Positions 25,631-33,520 of a DNA stretch of 64,000 nt are shown in pieces. The translations under genes and the position numbers were made by a program. The DNA comes from Desulfobulbaceae bacterium (GTDB taxonomy: Bacteria; Desulfobacterota; Desulfobulbia; Desulfobulbales; Desulfocapsaceae), in contig JAFLKM010000008.1 in NCBI GenBank assembly GCA_019163335.1, positions 1-64,000 of the forward strand, given 5' to 3'. How positions within the stretch are numbered: the first letter of the stretch is position 1; each line of letters opens with the position of its first letter. The notes under the pieces are model-generated. The model saw only the letters and a list, made by a program, of their open reading frames with translations, ran no database searches and had not been told where the DNA came from.

Positions 25631-25675
25631 CGTAACTCCCCCAACCCCCTCTTAACCTCAAGAGGGGGCTTGATC
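25631..25675 (-). repeat. R repeat copy 10 (minus orientation)
   Basis: GTAACTCCCCCAACCCCCTC, TTAACCTCAAGAGGGGGCTT: a full copy in the orientation opposite to all R copies of the 1-12.5 kb island. Confidence 0.8.
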
Positions 25676-25740
25676 CCCGGTACAGTTATCTCCTTCCGTC
25701 CTACAACATTCCAAAATTCTCAACCACCTACCTCCGTTCT

Positions 25741-25788
25741 GCTCCTCCCCTTAGGTTAAGGGGAGGCTGGGAGGGGTTACCGCAGGGC
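25741..25788. repeat. S repeat copy 2
   Basis: CTCCTCCCCTTAGGTTAAGG, GGAGGCTGGGAGGGGTT: inverse orientation to the copy at 7110. Confidence 0.65.
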
Positions 25789-25796
25789 TTCGATGT

Positions 25797-25827
25797 TTAG
25801 TGCCTTGCAGGTTATTTTCTTGTTTTA
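25797..25827 (-). repeat. P repeat half fused to the tandem repeat
   Basis: TTTAGTGCCTTGCAGGTTAT then TTTCTTG is the right arm of a P repeat. It runs directly into the first 138-bp tandem unit. Confidence 0.55.
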
Positions 25828-26110
25828 TAACGGTTTCCTGTCTGATTTCCGGTTGATGTGATTTGCTGAACGCCACGTCAAGAAACAGCTGAACGGATGC
25901 TGTTTCTTGATTGCGGCATAAGAGTCCGTAAATAAAACAAGCAAGAAAAGACTTTGCTTGTTTTATAACGGTTGCCTGTCTGATTTCCGGTTGATGTGAT
26001 TTGCTGAACGCCACGTCAAGAAACAGCTGAACGGATGCTGTTTCTTGATTGCGGCATAAGAGTCCGTAAATAAAACAAGCAAGAAAAGACTTTGCTTGTT
26101 TTATAACGGT
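25820..26110. repeat. Two tandem 138-bp units plus a third partial unit
   Basis: TTGTTTTATAACGGT starts at 25820, 25958 and 26096, an exact 138-base period. The two full units differ at about one base (TTTCCTG versus TTGCCTG). Each unit holds a strong hairpin (CAAGAAACAGC/GCTGTTTCTTG) and a second one (AAACAAGCAA/TTGCTTGTTT) that straddles the unit border. The period is a multiple of three and the minus strand is open across it, but I see no gene start or known protein there. Confidence 0.9.
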
Positions 26111-26112
26111 CT

Positions 26113-26685
26113 CTAAAAATTCAGGATGGCGCGGATTTCCTGCCAGCTTCCGACGCTTTGCAGGCCGTGTCTGCCCTGATTCCAGGGCTGGGAGAAGACA
26201 AGAGGGGTGATGGACACTTCCGCAAGTTGCAGGCAGGTCTCGATGCGGTCGTCGACAAAGTAGCGGAGCTTGTGCTCATGGATATAACGGGCCTTGTCGT
26301 CGTGATGGCCCATTGCTACCAGGCGGATATTGGCGCAGGCCGCAGCGGGGAAGAAATGTTCCAGCCAGTCCTGGACGGGTTGGTGCAGAGAGCGGGCGGT
26401 GATGATGGTGACCGGGGCTGCGCACGCCATGTCGCTGATGACCTGAACTGCTCCTTCCATGGGTTGCAGGCAGGTACCCAATGAATCCCGGAGGATGGCA
26501 TCAAAAATCGTCTCCACCACTCCCACCGGGATGCTCAGGCAATCTTCTACCTGAAAACTGGTGATATCTTCCAGGGTGAAAGAGCAAAATTCATGCTCCT
26601 CACAGGCCAGACGGATAAAAGCCGCTGCCGTATCGGCAATGACTCCGTCCAGATCAAAACCAATCTCTCCGCTGTCAATTTTCAT
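26113..26685 (-). CDS. HAD-superfamily hydrolase
   Basis: A 190-residue protein with HAD motif I IGFDLDGVIADTAAA at residues 8-22, motif II-like TIITARS near 95 and motif IV-like YFVDDRIETC near 135. The layout resembles 5'-nucleotidase/deoxyribonucleotidase-like HAD proteins. The substrate is unknown. Its ATG overlaps the TGA of the preceding ketopantoate reductase-like gene, so they are co-translated. Confidence 0.85.
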   Translation of the reverse strand: MKIDSGEIGFDLDGVIADTAAAFIRLACEEHEFCSFTLEDITSFQVEDCLSIPVGVVETIFDAILRDSLGTCLQPMEGAVQVISDMACAAPVTIITARSLHQPVQDWLEHFFPAAACANIRLVAMGHHDDKARYIHEHKLRYFVDDRIETCLQLAEVSITPLVFSQPWNQGRHGLQSVGSWQEIRAILNF

Positions 26686-27662
26686 CCGGTCGAAGTCCTT
26701 GTCGTATTCTGGGCGTCTTGTCTTTCCTGGCTGTAATTTCTTTCCATTTCCTTGATCTGTTTAACCGCCTCTTCATTGAAGGGAGTGGCAATACCAACCC
26801 TTTTTCCTTCCCTGACCACAGCCCCATTGATCGCCTCGATCTCGGTGGGTCGTTTACGACGCCGATCCTGGAGCATGGAGGAAATGTTTCTGGCCGTACT
26901 TTTGCACACCGCAAGGGTGGCCTGTACCGAATCTGTATTGATAGCCACACCACAGGCCCTGGCCACCGTTTCGGCTTCCTTGACAAGTTTTTTCAGTCGG
27001 CTGCGGGCGGCACAGGAGGTGAGGAGCTGGCCGTTGGTGCAGTTGTAAAGGGCGGTAAGCGGGTTAATCCCGACATTCACGAACAGTTTGGCCCAGAGAT
27101 GATTCAGGATGTCGTCAGAAAGAGAAACTGACAGGCCGGACTCGTGCAACAGCTCTGCCAGTGTTCCCAGCAGTTGCTGTTGTTGCTCGCCGGGATGACC
27201 GCAAAAGCCCATATGGGTTATGCCCCGGCCCGCATGGCGCACATGTCCAGGGGCCAGCAGGGTTGCGCCCTCCGAGCTTACGGCAAAGGCTGGAGTTGTG
27301 GGGAGAGCTTCCCTCTCCTCCACATCAAGATGGCCAATCCCATTTTGCATGAATACCAGAAGGGTCTGGGGCGAGATGACGGGGCGGCAGAATTGCAGGC
27401 AGCTTGCCAGGTCATGGGATTTGACGGTGAGACAAAGAATATCCACCGGGCCGATGATCTGGGGATCAGAACAGACGGCAACCCGCTGTTGCTGCAGATT
27501 GCCGTCTGTTTCGTAAAGTATCCCCTGATCATTAAGAAGCCGTGCCCGCTCCTGCTGGTGGTCCAGGAGCAGGAGGCTGTGGCCGGAGGCCTCCATTCGG
27601 GGAGCAAGCAGAGCGGCCAGCAGGCAGCCGAGGGCTCCCGGTCCGGCGATGACAATACGCAT
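26682..27662 (-). CDS. Ketopantoate reductase family protein (PanE/ApbA)
   Basis: A 326-residue protein from ATG 27662 (MRIVIAGPGALGCLLAALLA), whose first residues are the NADPH site. TVKSHDL near residue 75, FMQNGIGH near 100, and the C-terminal LWAKLFVNVGINPLTALYN and RRKRPTEIEAINGAVV are the conserved PanE segments (Lys, Asn, Ser/Glu catalytic set). PanE reduces 2-dehydropantoate to pantoate for coenzyme A synthesis. The frame is open upstream but only this start fits the family. Distant paralogues act on other 2-oxoacids, so the substrate is not certain. Confidence 0.88.
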   Translation of the reverse strand: MRIVIAGPGALGCLLAALLAPRMEASGHSLLLLDHQQERARLLNDQGILYETDGNLQQQRVAVCSDPQIIGPVDILCLTVKSHDLASCLQFCRPVISPQTLLVFMQNGIGHLDVEEREALPTTPAFAVSSEGATLLAPGHVRHAGRGITHMGFCGHPGEQQQQLLGTLAELLHESGLSVSLSDDILNHLWAKLFVNVGINPLTALYNCTNGQLLTSCAARSRLKKLVKEAETVARACGVAINTDSVQATLAVCKSTARNISSMLQDRRRKRPTEIEAINGAVVREGKRVGIATPFNEEAVKQIKEMERNYSQERQDAQNTTRTSTG

Positions 27663-27687
27663 TGTGTTTATCGATAGCGATGCTTGA

Positions 27688-28662
27688 TTATTGAACGATC
27701 TGTGCCTCTTCCACGAGCACCACGTAACTGTATCCGGCGCCAAAATCCTTGTTGGCCCGGACGATGCCTTCGATGGTGATGATCTCCTTGTCTTTGGGCG
27801 GCTCGGCGCTGGTGGTGATAACCAGATCATGGGTATTTTTCAACGGGTCGCCGGTGCCATCCTGGATGTGAATCCAGTTTTTGCCCATGATCATCGGGCT
27901 GAATTTGACCACCTTTCCCTGGACGCGGACGGTCTTGCCGTCCAGTGCAGTGTTCCCGGCAAAGAGTTCGGCCACGGTATGGCCATTCTCGCCTGCTGCC
28001 TTATCGACCTTCACCTCAGAAAAAGGGGCAATCGCTCCCTGGCTGCCGCCGGATTCCATCTTTGCCTGCATCGTAGCGGAAGGGCCTTCAGCCTTCACTG
28101 CCTCGGCAAAGGCTGTTGAGCTTGCTGTTTTGCCGGCATCTGTTGGGGCGGGGATCTGGCCATGATGGGGATCAGGCGCACCCTTTGCCATGGGGCTGCC
28201 GGTCATCTCCGGGGAAGGAGCTGTCTGGCCCACAAGGCCGGGGGAGAAAATAACCGATTCAAAGGTTCTGTTCAGTGATTTGCTGGTAAAATTAGGCATC
28301 ACCATGCCGTCATAGTAGGAGATTGCGTCGCCGGTGTTGACCTTGAACTCAGGGATAGCTACCCATTGCCGAGCCTTCCCTGTATCCACCAGAAGATAGG
28401 TATATCCGGCTGCATCCATGGTTTCCAGTACCTTGCCGGGGATGATCTCCCCTTGTTTAGGGCTCGCCTGGGGCATGTTGGCTTTAGGGGCTTCCGCAAC
28501 GGGGGCTGCGGGTTTTGGAGCGGTAATGGCGGCGGTGGGAATACTCTTCTCGGATGAGGTGCTGCCGCTTGCTTGTTCTTTTTTTGCATCGTCTCCCTGG
28601 CTGTTACAGGCAGTAAGGAGAAGACAGAGGCAGAGTGCTGAGAGTCGGAAGGTCTTTTTCAT
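27688..28662 (-). CDS. Lipoprotein with C-terminal OB-fold-like domain
   Basis: A 324-residue protein with a signal peptide and lipobox (CLLLTACNSQ). A low-complexity Ala/Pro/Lys region follows, then a short repeated-type segment near residues 70-130 (VLETMDAAGYTYLLVDTGKA, VAIPEFKVNTGD) and a C-terminal OB-fold-like domain (TVRVQGKVVKFSPMIMGKNW, then IHIQDGTGDP). These resemble nucleotide-binding-fold domains of unknown role seen in exported deltaproteobacterial proteins. It lies 25 bases upstream of the reductase gene on the same strand. Confidence 0.7.
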   Translation of the reverse strand: MKKTFRLSALCLCLLLTACNSQGDDAKKEQASGSTSSEKSIPTAAITAPKPAAPVAEAPKANMPQASPKQGEIIPGKVLETMDAAGYTYLLVDTGKARQWVAIPEFKVNTGDAISYYDGMVMPNFTSKSLNRTFESVIFSPGLVGQTAPSPEMTGSPMAKGAPDPHHGQIPAPTDAGKTASSTAFAEAVKAEGPSATMQAKMESGGSQGAIAPFSEVKVDKAAGENGHTVAELFAGNTALDGKTVRVQGKVVKFSPMIMGKNWIHIQDGTGDPLKNTHDLVITTSAEPPKDKEIITIEGIVRANKDFGAGYSYVVLVEEAQIVQ

Positions 28663-28710
28663 GGTGGTCCTCTAAAAGAATTATGTCAAAAATGGAGCAG
28701 TTGTTCTCTC

Positions 28711-28784
28711 ACCCCGATGAACGGGATAAGTAGCTTTCGCAGATTAATTTCTTGAAAAAAAGAAAAGAATCTGCAAGGCACTAA
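28711..28784 (+). repeat. P repeat copy
   Basis: ACCCCGATGAACGGGATAAG, then CTTTCGCAGATTAATTTCTT, right arm AAGAATCTGCAAGGCACTAA. The long hairpin is slightly shortened. Confidence 0.8.
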
Positions 28785-28818
28785 GTCTTGCGCTGCTCTG
28801 AAAATGGATACACGGAAC

Positions 28819-29346
28819 TTAGTCATCCTCAAGCAGAAAGGCAATGTACTCAAGGATGGATTTGGCCCACAGGTTGTAGCCTGCCTCGGTGAAATGAATC
28901 CCGTCCTGCTGAAAAAGTCCAGTCTTGATGGACTTAAATTTTGCGAACAAGTCGAGGAAACAGCAGCCGGACTGGAGAGAGAGGGCCTGCATGGAACGAT
29001 TGAGCTGTTGTACAGCCTCCTGGTCGATCCAGGAGATATGCAGGGGGAAAAGGCTGTTGAGGATGATCTCTGCCGTTGGGTAGTACTGGCTCAAGAGAAC
29101 GACAAGCTTTTGCAGGGAATCTATATAGGTATAATCTTCCATGAGAAGATTATTAGTGCCGATCATGATGAAGATGATCTGGGGATCAGCAGCTTCTTCC
29201 TTTATCAGGGTCATTTTATTCAGGAGGCCTTGCGCGGTCTCGCCGCAGGTGCCCAGATTCTGGACTTCAAAATGAGCGATGCGCGTCTGCCAGTCGAAAT
29301 TGGCAATCAGAGAATCCCCGAGAAAAAGTAATCTGCCCTGCTTCAT
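28819..29346 (-). CDS. SGNH/GDSL-family hydrolase
   Basis: A 175-residue protein with block I LLFLGDSLIANF (catalytic Ser), the G of block II (NLGTCGET), block III MIGTNNLLM and block V DGIHFTEAGY (catalytic Asp/His). It has no signal peptide, so it is probably cytoplasmic. Members are esterases, lipases or acetylhydrolases; the substrate cannot be read from sequence. Bases 29347-29605 after it hold no recognised feature. Confidence 0.88.
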   Translation of the reverse strand: MKQGRLLFLGDSLIANFDWQTRIAHFEVQNLGTCGETAQGLLNKMTLIKEEAADPQIIFIMIGTNNLLMEDYTYIDSLQKLVVLLSQYYPTAEIILNSLFPLHISWIDQEAVQQLNRSMQALSLQSGCCFLDLFAKFKSIKTGLFQQDGIHFTEAGYNLWAKSILEYIAFLLEDD

Positions 29347-29605
29347 GTGTGCACGAATGGAGATGATAGGAGTTAGACGAGCTGCTCAATAAGAATGAAA
29401 TGTCACTGAGTTTACAGGAAAATTTTGAAATGACACAAGAAATATTTTACCACAGGAACTTTTTTCTGCCAATTTTATTCCCCCTTGTCAGCGTTTTCTT
29501 GCCATTCTGACCGCATTGATTTTGTTTCCCGGAGGATTTTCCATGGCAGATCGGTGAACAAAGCCATGGCCAACGGGAAAGGCCGGGACCGTTCTGAACC
29601 GCCTT

Positions 29606-31720
29606 TCAGGATGACGAGGCCTGGAAAACCACCACCCCCATTGCCCTGACCCGGACGGTGGTCATGGCTGCCTTTACCGGGGCCTGGTGCAGGGCCTGAA
29701 AATCCAGGGGCGATTCCAGGCTGGTGTCAATGATCTTACGCCATTGCCAGGTGGCAGGGGCTTGCGGGATCTGGGGCAGGGTGAAAATGGCGTCTTTATC
29801 CCGATCACCATTGAGCATGATCAAAAAACGGTCGTCCTGTCCGTTTTGCATGCTGCTGCCATTGAGGAGAAAGGCCAGGGTGTGGCATTGCTCGGACCAG
29901 TCCTGTTCACCGGGGGTGAGGGATTGCCATGTAATCTCCGGCGCTCCCTGGGCGCAGGACCCATCGCAGTCATGGGTAAAAAAACTTGTCCGGCAAAAGA
30001 TGGGATGGGACTTGCGCAGGTGAATGCACTGCTCGACAAAGCGGAGGAGCCCGCTGTTCTTCTCGGCCTGGCCCCAGTTCAGCCAGTTGAGGGTGTTGTC
30101 CTGACACCAGCTGTTGTTGTTTCCTTTTTTGCTGTGGCCAAACTCGTCACCGGAGCTGATCATGGGGACGCCCTGGGAGAGAAGGAGGAGGACGAACATG
30201 CTTCGCATCCTTCGAAGTCGCAGGGCTTCGATTTTTTTATCCCGGGTGATCCCTTCCCTGCCACTGTTCCAGCTGATGTTGTGGTTGTCCCCATCCCGGT
30301 TGTCTTCACCATTTTTGAGGTTGTGTTTTTCGTTAAAGCTGACCAGATCGGCGAGGGTAAATCCGTCATGGCTGGTGATGAAGTTAATCGAGTTAAAAGG
30401 ATGGCGAAAGCTGGACTGGTAGAGATCCGAGCTGCCGGCGATTCGTGTGGCGAGGGCTGCAACGCTGTTGTCGTGGCCGGCCATAAAGGCGCGTACATCA
30501 TCGCGAAACATGCCGTTCCACTCAGCCCAGCGGGCATCGGTGGAAAAGGTGCCGACCTGATACAGACCGCCGGCATCCCAGGCCTCGGCGATGATCTTGG
30601 TGTCGCGCAGGACCGGATCTTCGGCAATCAGCTCGATCATCGGAGGATTGGCAAGCAGGTTTCCCGAGGTGTCGCGGCCGAGGATGGAGGCAAGATCAAA
30701 CCGGAAGCCGTCGACATGCATCTCGATGACCCAGAAACGCAGGGCATCGCGGATCAGCTCCCGGACCACGGGATGGTTGCAGTTCATGGTGTTGCCGCAG
30801 CCGGAAAAGTTCAGGTACTCTTTGCTCTTCTTGTCGAGCAGATAGTAGATGCGGTTGTCAATGCCGCGAAAACTGGTGGTGTTCCCGTCATATCCGCCTT
30901 CGCCGGTGTGATTGAAGACCATGTCCAGGATGACCTCGATGCCGGCCTGGTGCAGGGCCAGCACCATCGCCTTGAATTCATTGATATGGTTGGCGGGATC
31001 GGCGGCATAGCCGGACTTCAGGGCAAAAAAGGAGACCGGGTTGTAACCCCAGAAATTTTTCAGGGCTTTACCGGTTTCCGGGTCTTGGAAGACGTTGTCG
31101 TTTTCATCGAATTCGGTGACCGGCATCAGCTCCACCGCCGTGATTCCCAGCGCCTTCAGGTAGGGGATCTTTTCCCGGATGCCCTCGTAGGTGCCGGGGC
31201 AGGAGACCTTTGAGCTGTGGTGGCGGGTGAAACCGCGGACGTGCATTTCGTAGATGATGGTGCTGGCCAGTGGGATATTCAGCGGCTGATCATTCTGCCA
31301 GTCGAAATCATGTCTGATAATGCCGCATTGGGGGAACTGGTCGCTGTGGGACTCTTCTCCCCAAGGGCGAGGACGGTGCATATGGCTGACCGGGTCGACA
31401 AGAAGGATATTGCTGTCATAGGCATGGCCGTTTTTTGCCGAGGCCTTTGGGCCGTCGATGCGATATCCGTAATGGAGGTCATTGCGGTTGGTTTCGAGCA
31501 GGATGTGCCAGAGATCTCCGGTTCGGTTGACTTCCGGGTGCAGGCGGAATTCTTTCTGATGCCGGGGCTCAGTGGAGGTCGCCGGCAGCTCAACGATGAG
31601 GGTGACCGAGTCGGCATGCCGTGAAAAAATGGAGAAATTGATACCTTCCCCGAGGATGGTACATCCGATGGGCAGGGCAAAGCCCCGGCGGGTGGTGAGC
31701 TGTTTTTTTCCCTTGGACAT
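29606..31720 (-). CDS. glgX: Glycogen debranching enzyme GlgX
   Basis: A 704-residue GH13 enzyme. It has an N-terminal CBM48-like region (LGEGINFSIFSRHADSVTLI) and the four GH13 regions: DMVFNHTGEGG, GFRFDLASILG (nucleophile Asp), IIAEAWDAGG (acid Glu) and FITSHDGFTLADL. The length and motif wording fit GlgX/TreX isoamylase-type debranching enzymes, which cut alpha-1,6 branches of limit-dextrin glycogen. No other glycogen gene is in the window. A 13-of-19 match to a Fur box lies next to the start, but this is weak. Confidence 0.92.
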   Translation of the reverse strand: MSKGKKQLTTRRGFALPIGCTILGEGINFSIFSRHADSVTLIVELPATSTEPRHQKEFRLHPEVNRTGDLWHILLETNRNDLHYGYRIDGPKASAKNGHAYDSNILLVDPVSHMHRPRPWGEESHSDQFPQCGIIRHDFDWQNDQPLNIPLASTIIYEMHVRGFTRHHSSKVSCPGTYEGIREKIPYLKALGITAVELMPVTEFDENDNVFQDPETGKALKNFWGYNPVSFFALKSGYAADPANHINEFKAMVLALHQAGIEVILDMVFNHTGEGGYDGNTTSFRGIDNRIYYLLDKKSKEYLNFSGCGNTMNCNHPVVRELIRDALRFWVIEMHVDGFRFDLASILGRDTSGNLLANPPMIELIAEDPVLRDTKIIAEAWDAGGLYQVGTFSTDARWAEWNGMFRDDVRAFMAGHDNSVAALATRIAGSSDLYQSSFRHPFNSINFITSHDGFTLADLVSFNEKHNLKNGEDNRDGDNHNISWNSGREGITRDKKIEALRLRRMRSMFVLLLLSQGVPMISSGDEFGHSKKGNNNSWCQDNTLNWLNWGQAEKNSGLLRFVEQCIHLRKSHPIFCRTSFFTHDCDGSCAQGAPEITWQSLTPGEQDWSEQCHTLAFLLNGSSMQNGQDDRFLIMLNGDRDKDAIFTLPQIPQAPATWQWRKIIDTSLESPLDFQALHQAPVKAAMTTVRVRAMGVVVFQASSS

Positions 31721-31821
31721 TTTTGAGAATGATAATTATAAGTTATAAAAACAGCGGACTGCAACAGTGAGCCCGGTGAAATTGAAGCGTTGTCGGCACA
31801 ATGAGTCAACAAGACGAAGCG

Positions 31822-32036
31822 CCCCCCGATGAATGGGACAAGTGCTTTTCGCAGATTATTTCCTTGTAAACTATCATGGCTGGCCCAAATCAGCCGGCCA
31901 CAACAAACTATGAAAAAACCCGGAACGAAGGGGACAGAATTTTTTTCGCGGTTTTATGCGAAAATTATTCTGTCCCCGGTTTTGAAAAGATGATTTTCGG
32001 ATAAATAAAACAAGAAAATAATCTTTAAAACACTCA
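31822..32036 (+). repeat. P repeat interrupted by a GGGGACAGA palindrome
   Basis: The left half of a P repeat (CCCCGATGAATGGG to GATTATTTCCTTGTAA, ends about 31869) and its right half (ACAAGAAAATAATCTTTAAA, from about 32006) are separated by some 135 bases. The insert contains a strong hairpin at 31929-31978 with arms GGGGACAGAAT and ATTCTGTCCCC. The split is in the loop of the P hairpin. Confidence 0.75.
31929..31978. repeat. GGGGACAGA-type palindrome copy 1
   Basis: Arms GGGGACAGAATTTTTTTCGC and GCGAAAATTATTCTGTCCCC around GGTTTTAT. Related but different hairpins lie at 33417-33467 and, as a half, at 37569. Such GGGGACAGA or GGGGTCAGA palindromes are REP-like and often go with IS200-like transposases. 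Confidence 0.75.
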
Positions 32037-32150
32037 ATCTGGTAGCAGATTACAGGATCCATCAGGAAAGGGAAAGACAGAAATTTTGGTTGTCTGAGCC
32101 GATCTACCTGGAACCTGAATTATGCCGCCATAACCAGGGAGGAAGACAGT

Positions 32151-33086
32151 ATGGGATTGTTCCAGAGGCTTTTGATCAGTGATTCGACTATCAGGGGGAT
32201 TGACTGGGGAATGACTCCTGACTTGAGTTTTGGTACCTTTGAGTCCTGGGGTGGCCGGGAAAGAATCCGGAATAACCAGGAACGCATTTGTTATTTTTTT
32301 ATCGATAACTGGGGACAGGTGCCAAAGCTCTGCCTGATGGAGCGGGGGGTGAAATATGCCAAGGTCCTGGCCGAGATCGCTGCTCCCGCCGAAATGGTGA
32401 AAGAATGCGTGCGTGAGCAGGGAACTTCTTCGCAGTTTGAAAGAAGTTATGCCATTAACGGTGTGCTGAAGAAATGGCTGCTGGAGAATGTGGTTGAGGT
32501 GGACGGGGATGAATATGTTACGCCCGTCGCCATTGCCATCGCGGTGGAGAAAATGGGACTGCTTCCGAGATCCGGCGGCAAGCCGTTTACCGGCAGTCCT
32601 TGTGTCCTGCCGGCAGAGCAGGGGGTGATTAATGATGAAGAACTTGAGCCCCTGCTCAAGAAATGGAATTTTTTTGATTCGGTTCTCAATCCGCAGGGAA
32701 AGTTTGATAACGCCCTGGTGGATAATGGCGACGGCCTGACCATCACCGATGAGCGTACCGGCCTTATGTGGCAGATTGGAGGGTTGGAGATTGCCTCTTA
32801 CCGGACCATGCAGCGCCACATTGAGAAGCTCAACGAAGAGGGCTTTGCCGGATTCCACGACTGGCGCCTGCCGACCATGGAAGAAGGGATGTCGCTGATG
32901 GAGCCGGAGATGAACGCAAAGGGGGTGTATCTGAACCCCTGTTTTTCCAAGGAACAACCCTTTATTTTTGTCGCCGCCAAACGCAAACCGGGCGGCTACT
33001 GGTTCATAGATTACAAACAGGGCCGTGCCTTCTGGTCATCCGGCAGTATCCCCGGCGGCTTTGGCCGGTTGTGCCGGGCAGTATAG
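32151..33086 (+). CDS. DUF1566 (Lcl-type C-terminal domain) protein
   Basis: A 311-residue protein. The C-terminal 125 residues match DUF1566: LTITDERTGLMWQIGG, GFAGFHDWRLPTMEEGMSLM, and the final YWFIDYKQGRAFWSSG and GGFGRLCRAV. The N-terminal 185 residues (WGGRERIRNNQERICYFFID and so on) match nothing I recognise. There is no signal peptide. DUF1566 domains share the C-type-lectin-like fold and usually act in binding. The last 30 codons and the following 110 bases are duplicated at 37359-37559. Confidence 0.85.
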   Translation: MGLFQRLLISDSTIRGIDWGMTPDLSFGTFESWGGRERIRNNQERICYFFIDNWGQVPKLCLMERGVKYAKVLAEIAAPAEMVKECVREQGTSSQFERSYAINGVLKKWLLENVVEVDGDEYVTPVAIAIAVEKMGLLPRSGGKPFTGSPCVLPAEQGVINDEELEPLLKKWNFFDSVLNPQGKFDNALVDNGDGLTITDERTGLMWQIGGLEIASYRTMQRHIEKLNEEGFAGFHDWRLPTMEEGMSLMEPEMNAKGVYLNPCFSKEQPFIFVAAKRKPGGYWFIDYKQGRAFWSSGSIPGGFGRLCRAV

Positions 33087-33195
33087 CATGGCAGGTACTA
33101 CAAGTATCCCGTAAAGGCTGCATTAGGAAGAACACCAAGGCAGGGTCGTTAAGTTGGCTCTGCCTTTTTTTTATGTCTAACCAAGGATGAGTATT
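33003..33195 (+). repeat. Duplicated block A: DUF1566 3' end plus terminator
   Basis: The block runs from the last DUF1566 codons through GTACTACAAGTATCCCGTAA to a hairpin and T-run, then TTATGTCTAACCAAGGATGA. Related blocks lie at 35469-35590 (downstream part only) and 37359-37559 (full). Confidence 0.8.
33137..33172 (+). terminator. Intrinsic terminator after the DUF1566 gene
   Basis: AAGGCAGGGTC and GGCTCTGCCTT arms followed by eight Ts. The same structure recurs at 34213 (minus), 35516 and 37493. Confidence 0.8.
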
Positions 33196-33232
33196 AGTTG
33201 GTGTTTGGGTACCGTCAAGGGTGGCCTTATAG

Positions 33233-33400
33233 AACCCGGTGATTGCCTTTACAGGTGCTGGATCAGCCCAGCATTTTGTTGAAGTCTTCCAGGAAACTGA
33301 TGTCGAAGCCGCACTTGCCGCCGGTATCTTCCACCGACAGGAAGTGTCGATCAGTGAGGTCAAGGAGGCCATGCGGAAAAAGAACATTGAGACCCGATGA
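33233..33400 (+). pseudogene. 3' fragment of hisF
   Basis: In frame, NPVIAFTGAGSAQHFVEVFQ, then ETDVEAALAAGIFHRQEVSI and SEVKEAMRKKNIETR, with a TGA stop at 33398. This is the C-terminal end of HisF, the cyclase subunit of imidazole glycerol phosphate synthase (compare the VIASGGAG phosphate loop and ALAASIFH segments of the family). About 200 upstream codons are missing: the frame enters the terminator repeat. No other his gene lies in the window. Confidence 0.8.
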
Positions 33401-33416
33401 CGCCGGACACCATTCG

Positions 33417-33467
33417 CCGGGGACAGAATGGCTTTTGCATACAGCTGCAAAAAAAATCAGTCCCCTC
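33417..33467. repeat. GGGGACAGA-type palindrome copy 2
   Basis: CGGGGACAGAATGGCTTTTG, CATACAG, CTGCAAAAAAAATCAGTCCC with C: inner TTTTGCA/TGCAAAA and outer GGGGAC/GTCCCC arms. It lies 17 bases after the hisF fragment. Confidence 0.7.
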
Positions 33468-33520
33468 AGGCCCCTTGGTGGCACAGTTATAATCTGCCAA
33501 TGGGTTTCTTGCCCGGGACA

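Noticed and set aside
25751-26014. 87-residue minus-strand frame over the 138-bp repeats
   Set aside because: It is a by-product of a repeat whose length is a multiple of three; no start signal or family resemblance.
31725-31743. Fur-box-like sequence next to glgX
   Set aside because: Only about 13 of 19 positions match and AT-rich promoters give such matches by chance.
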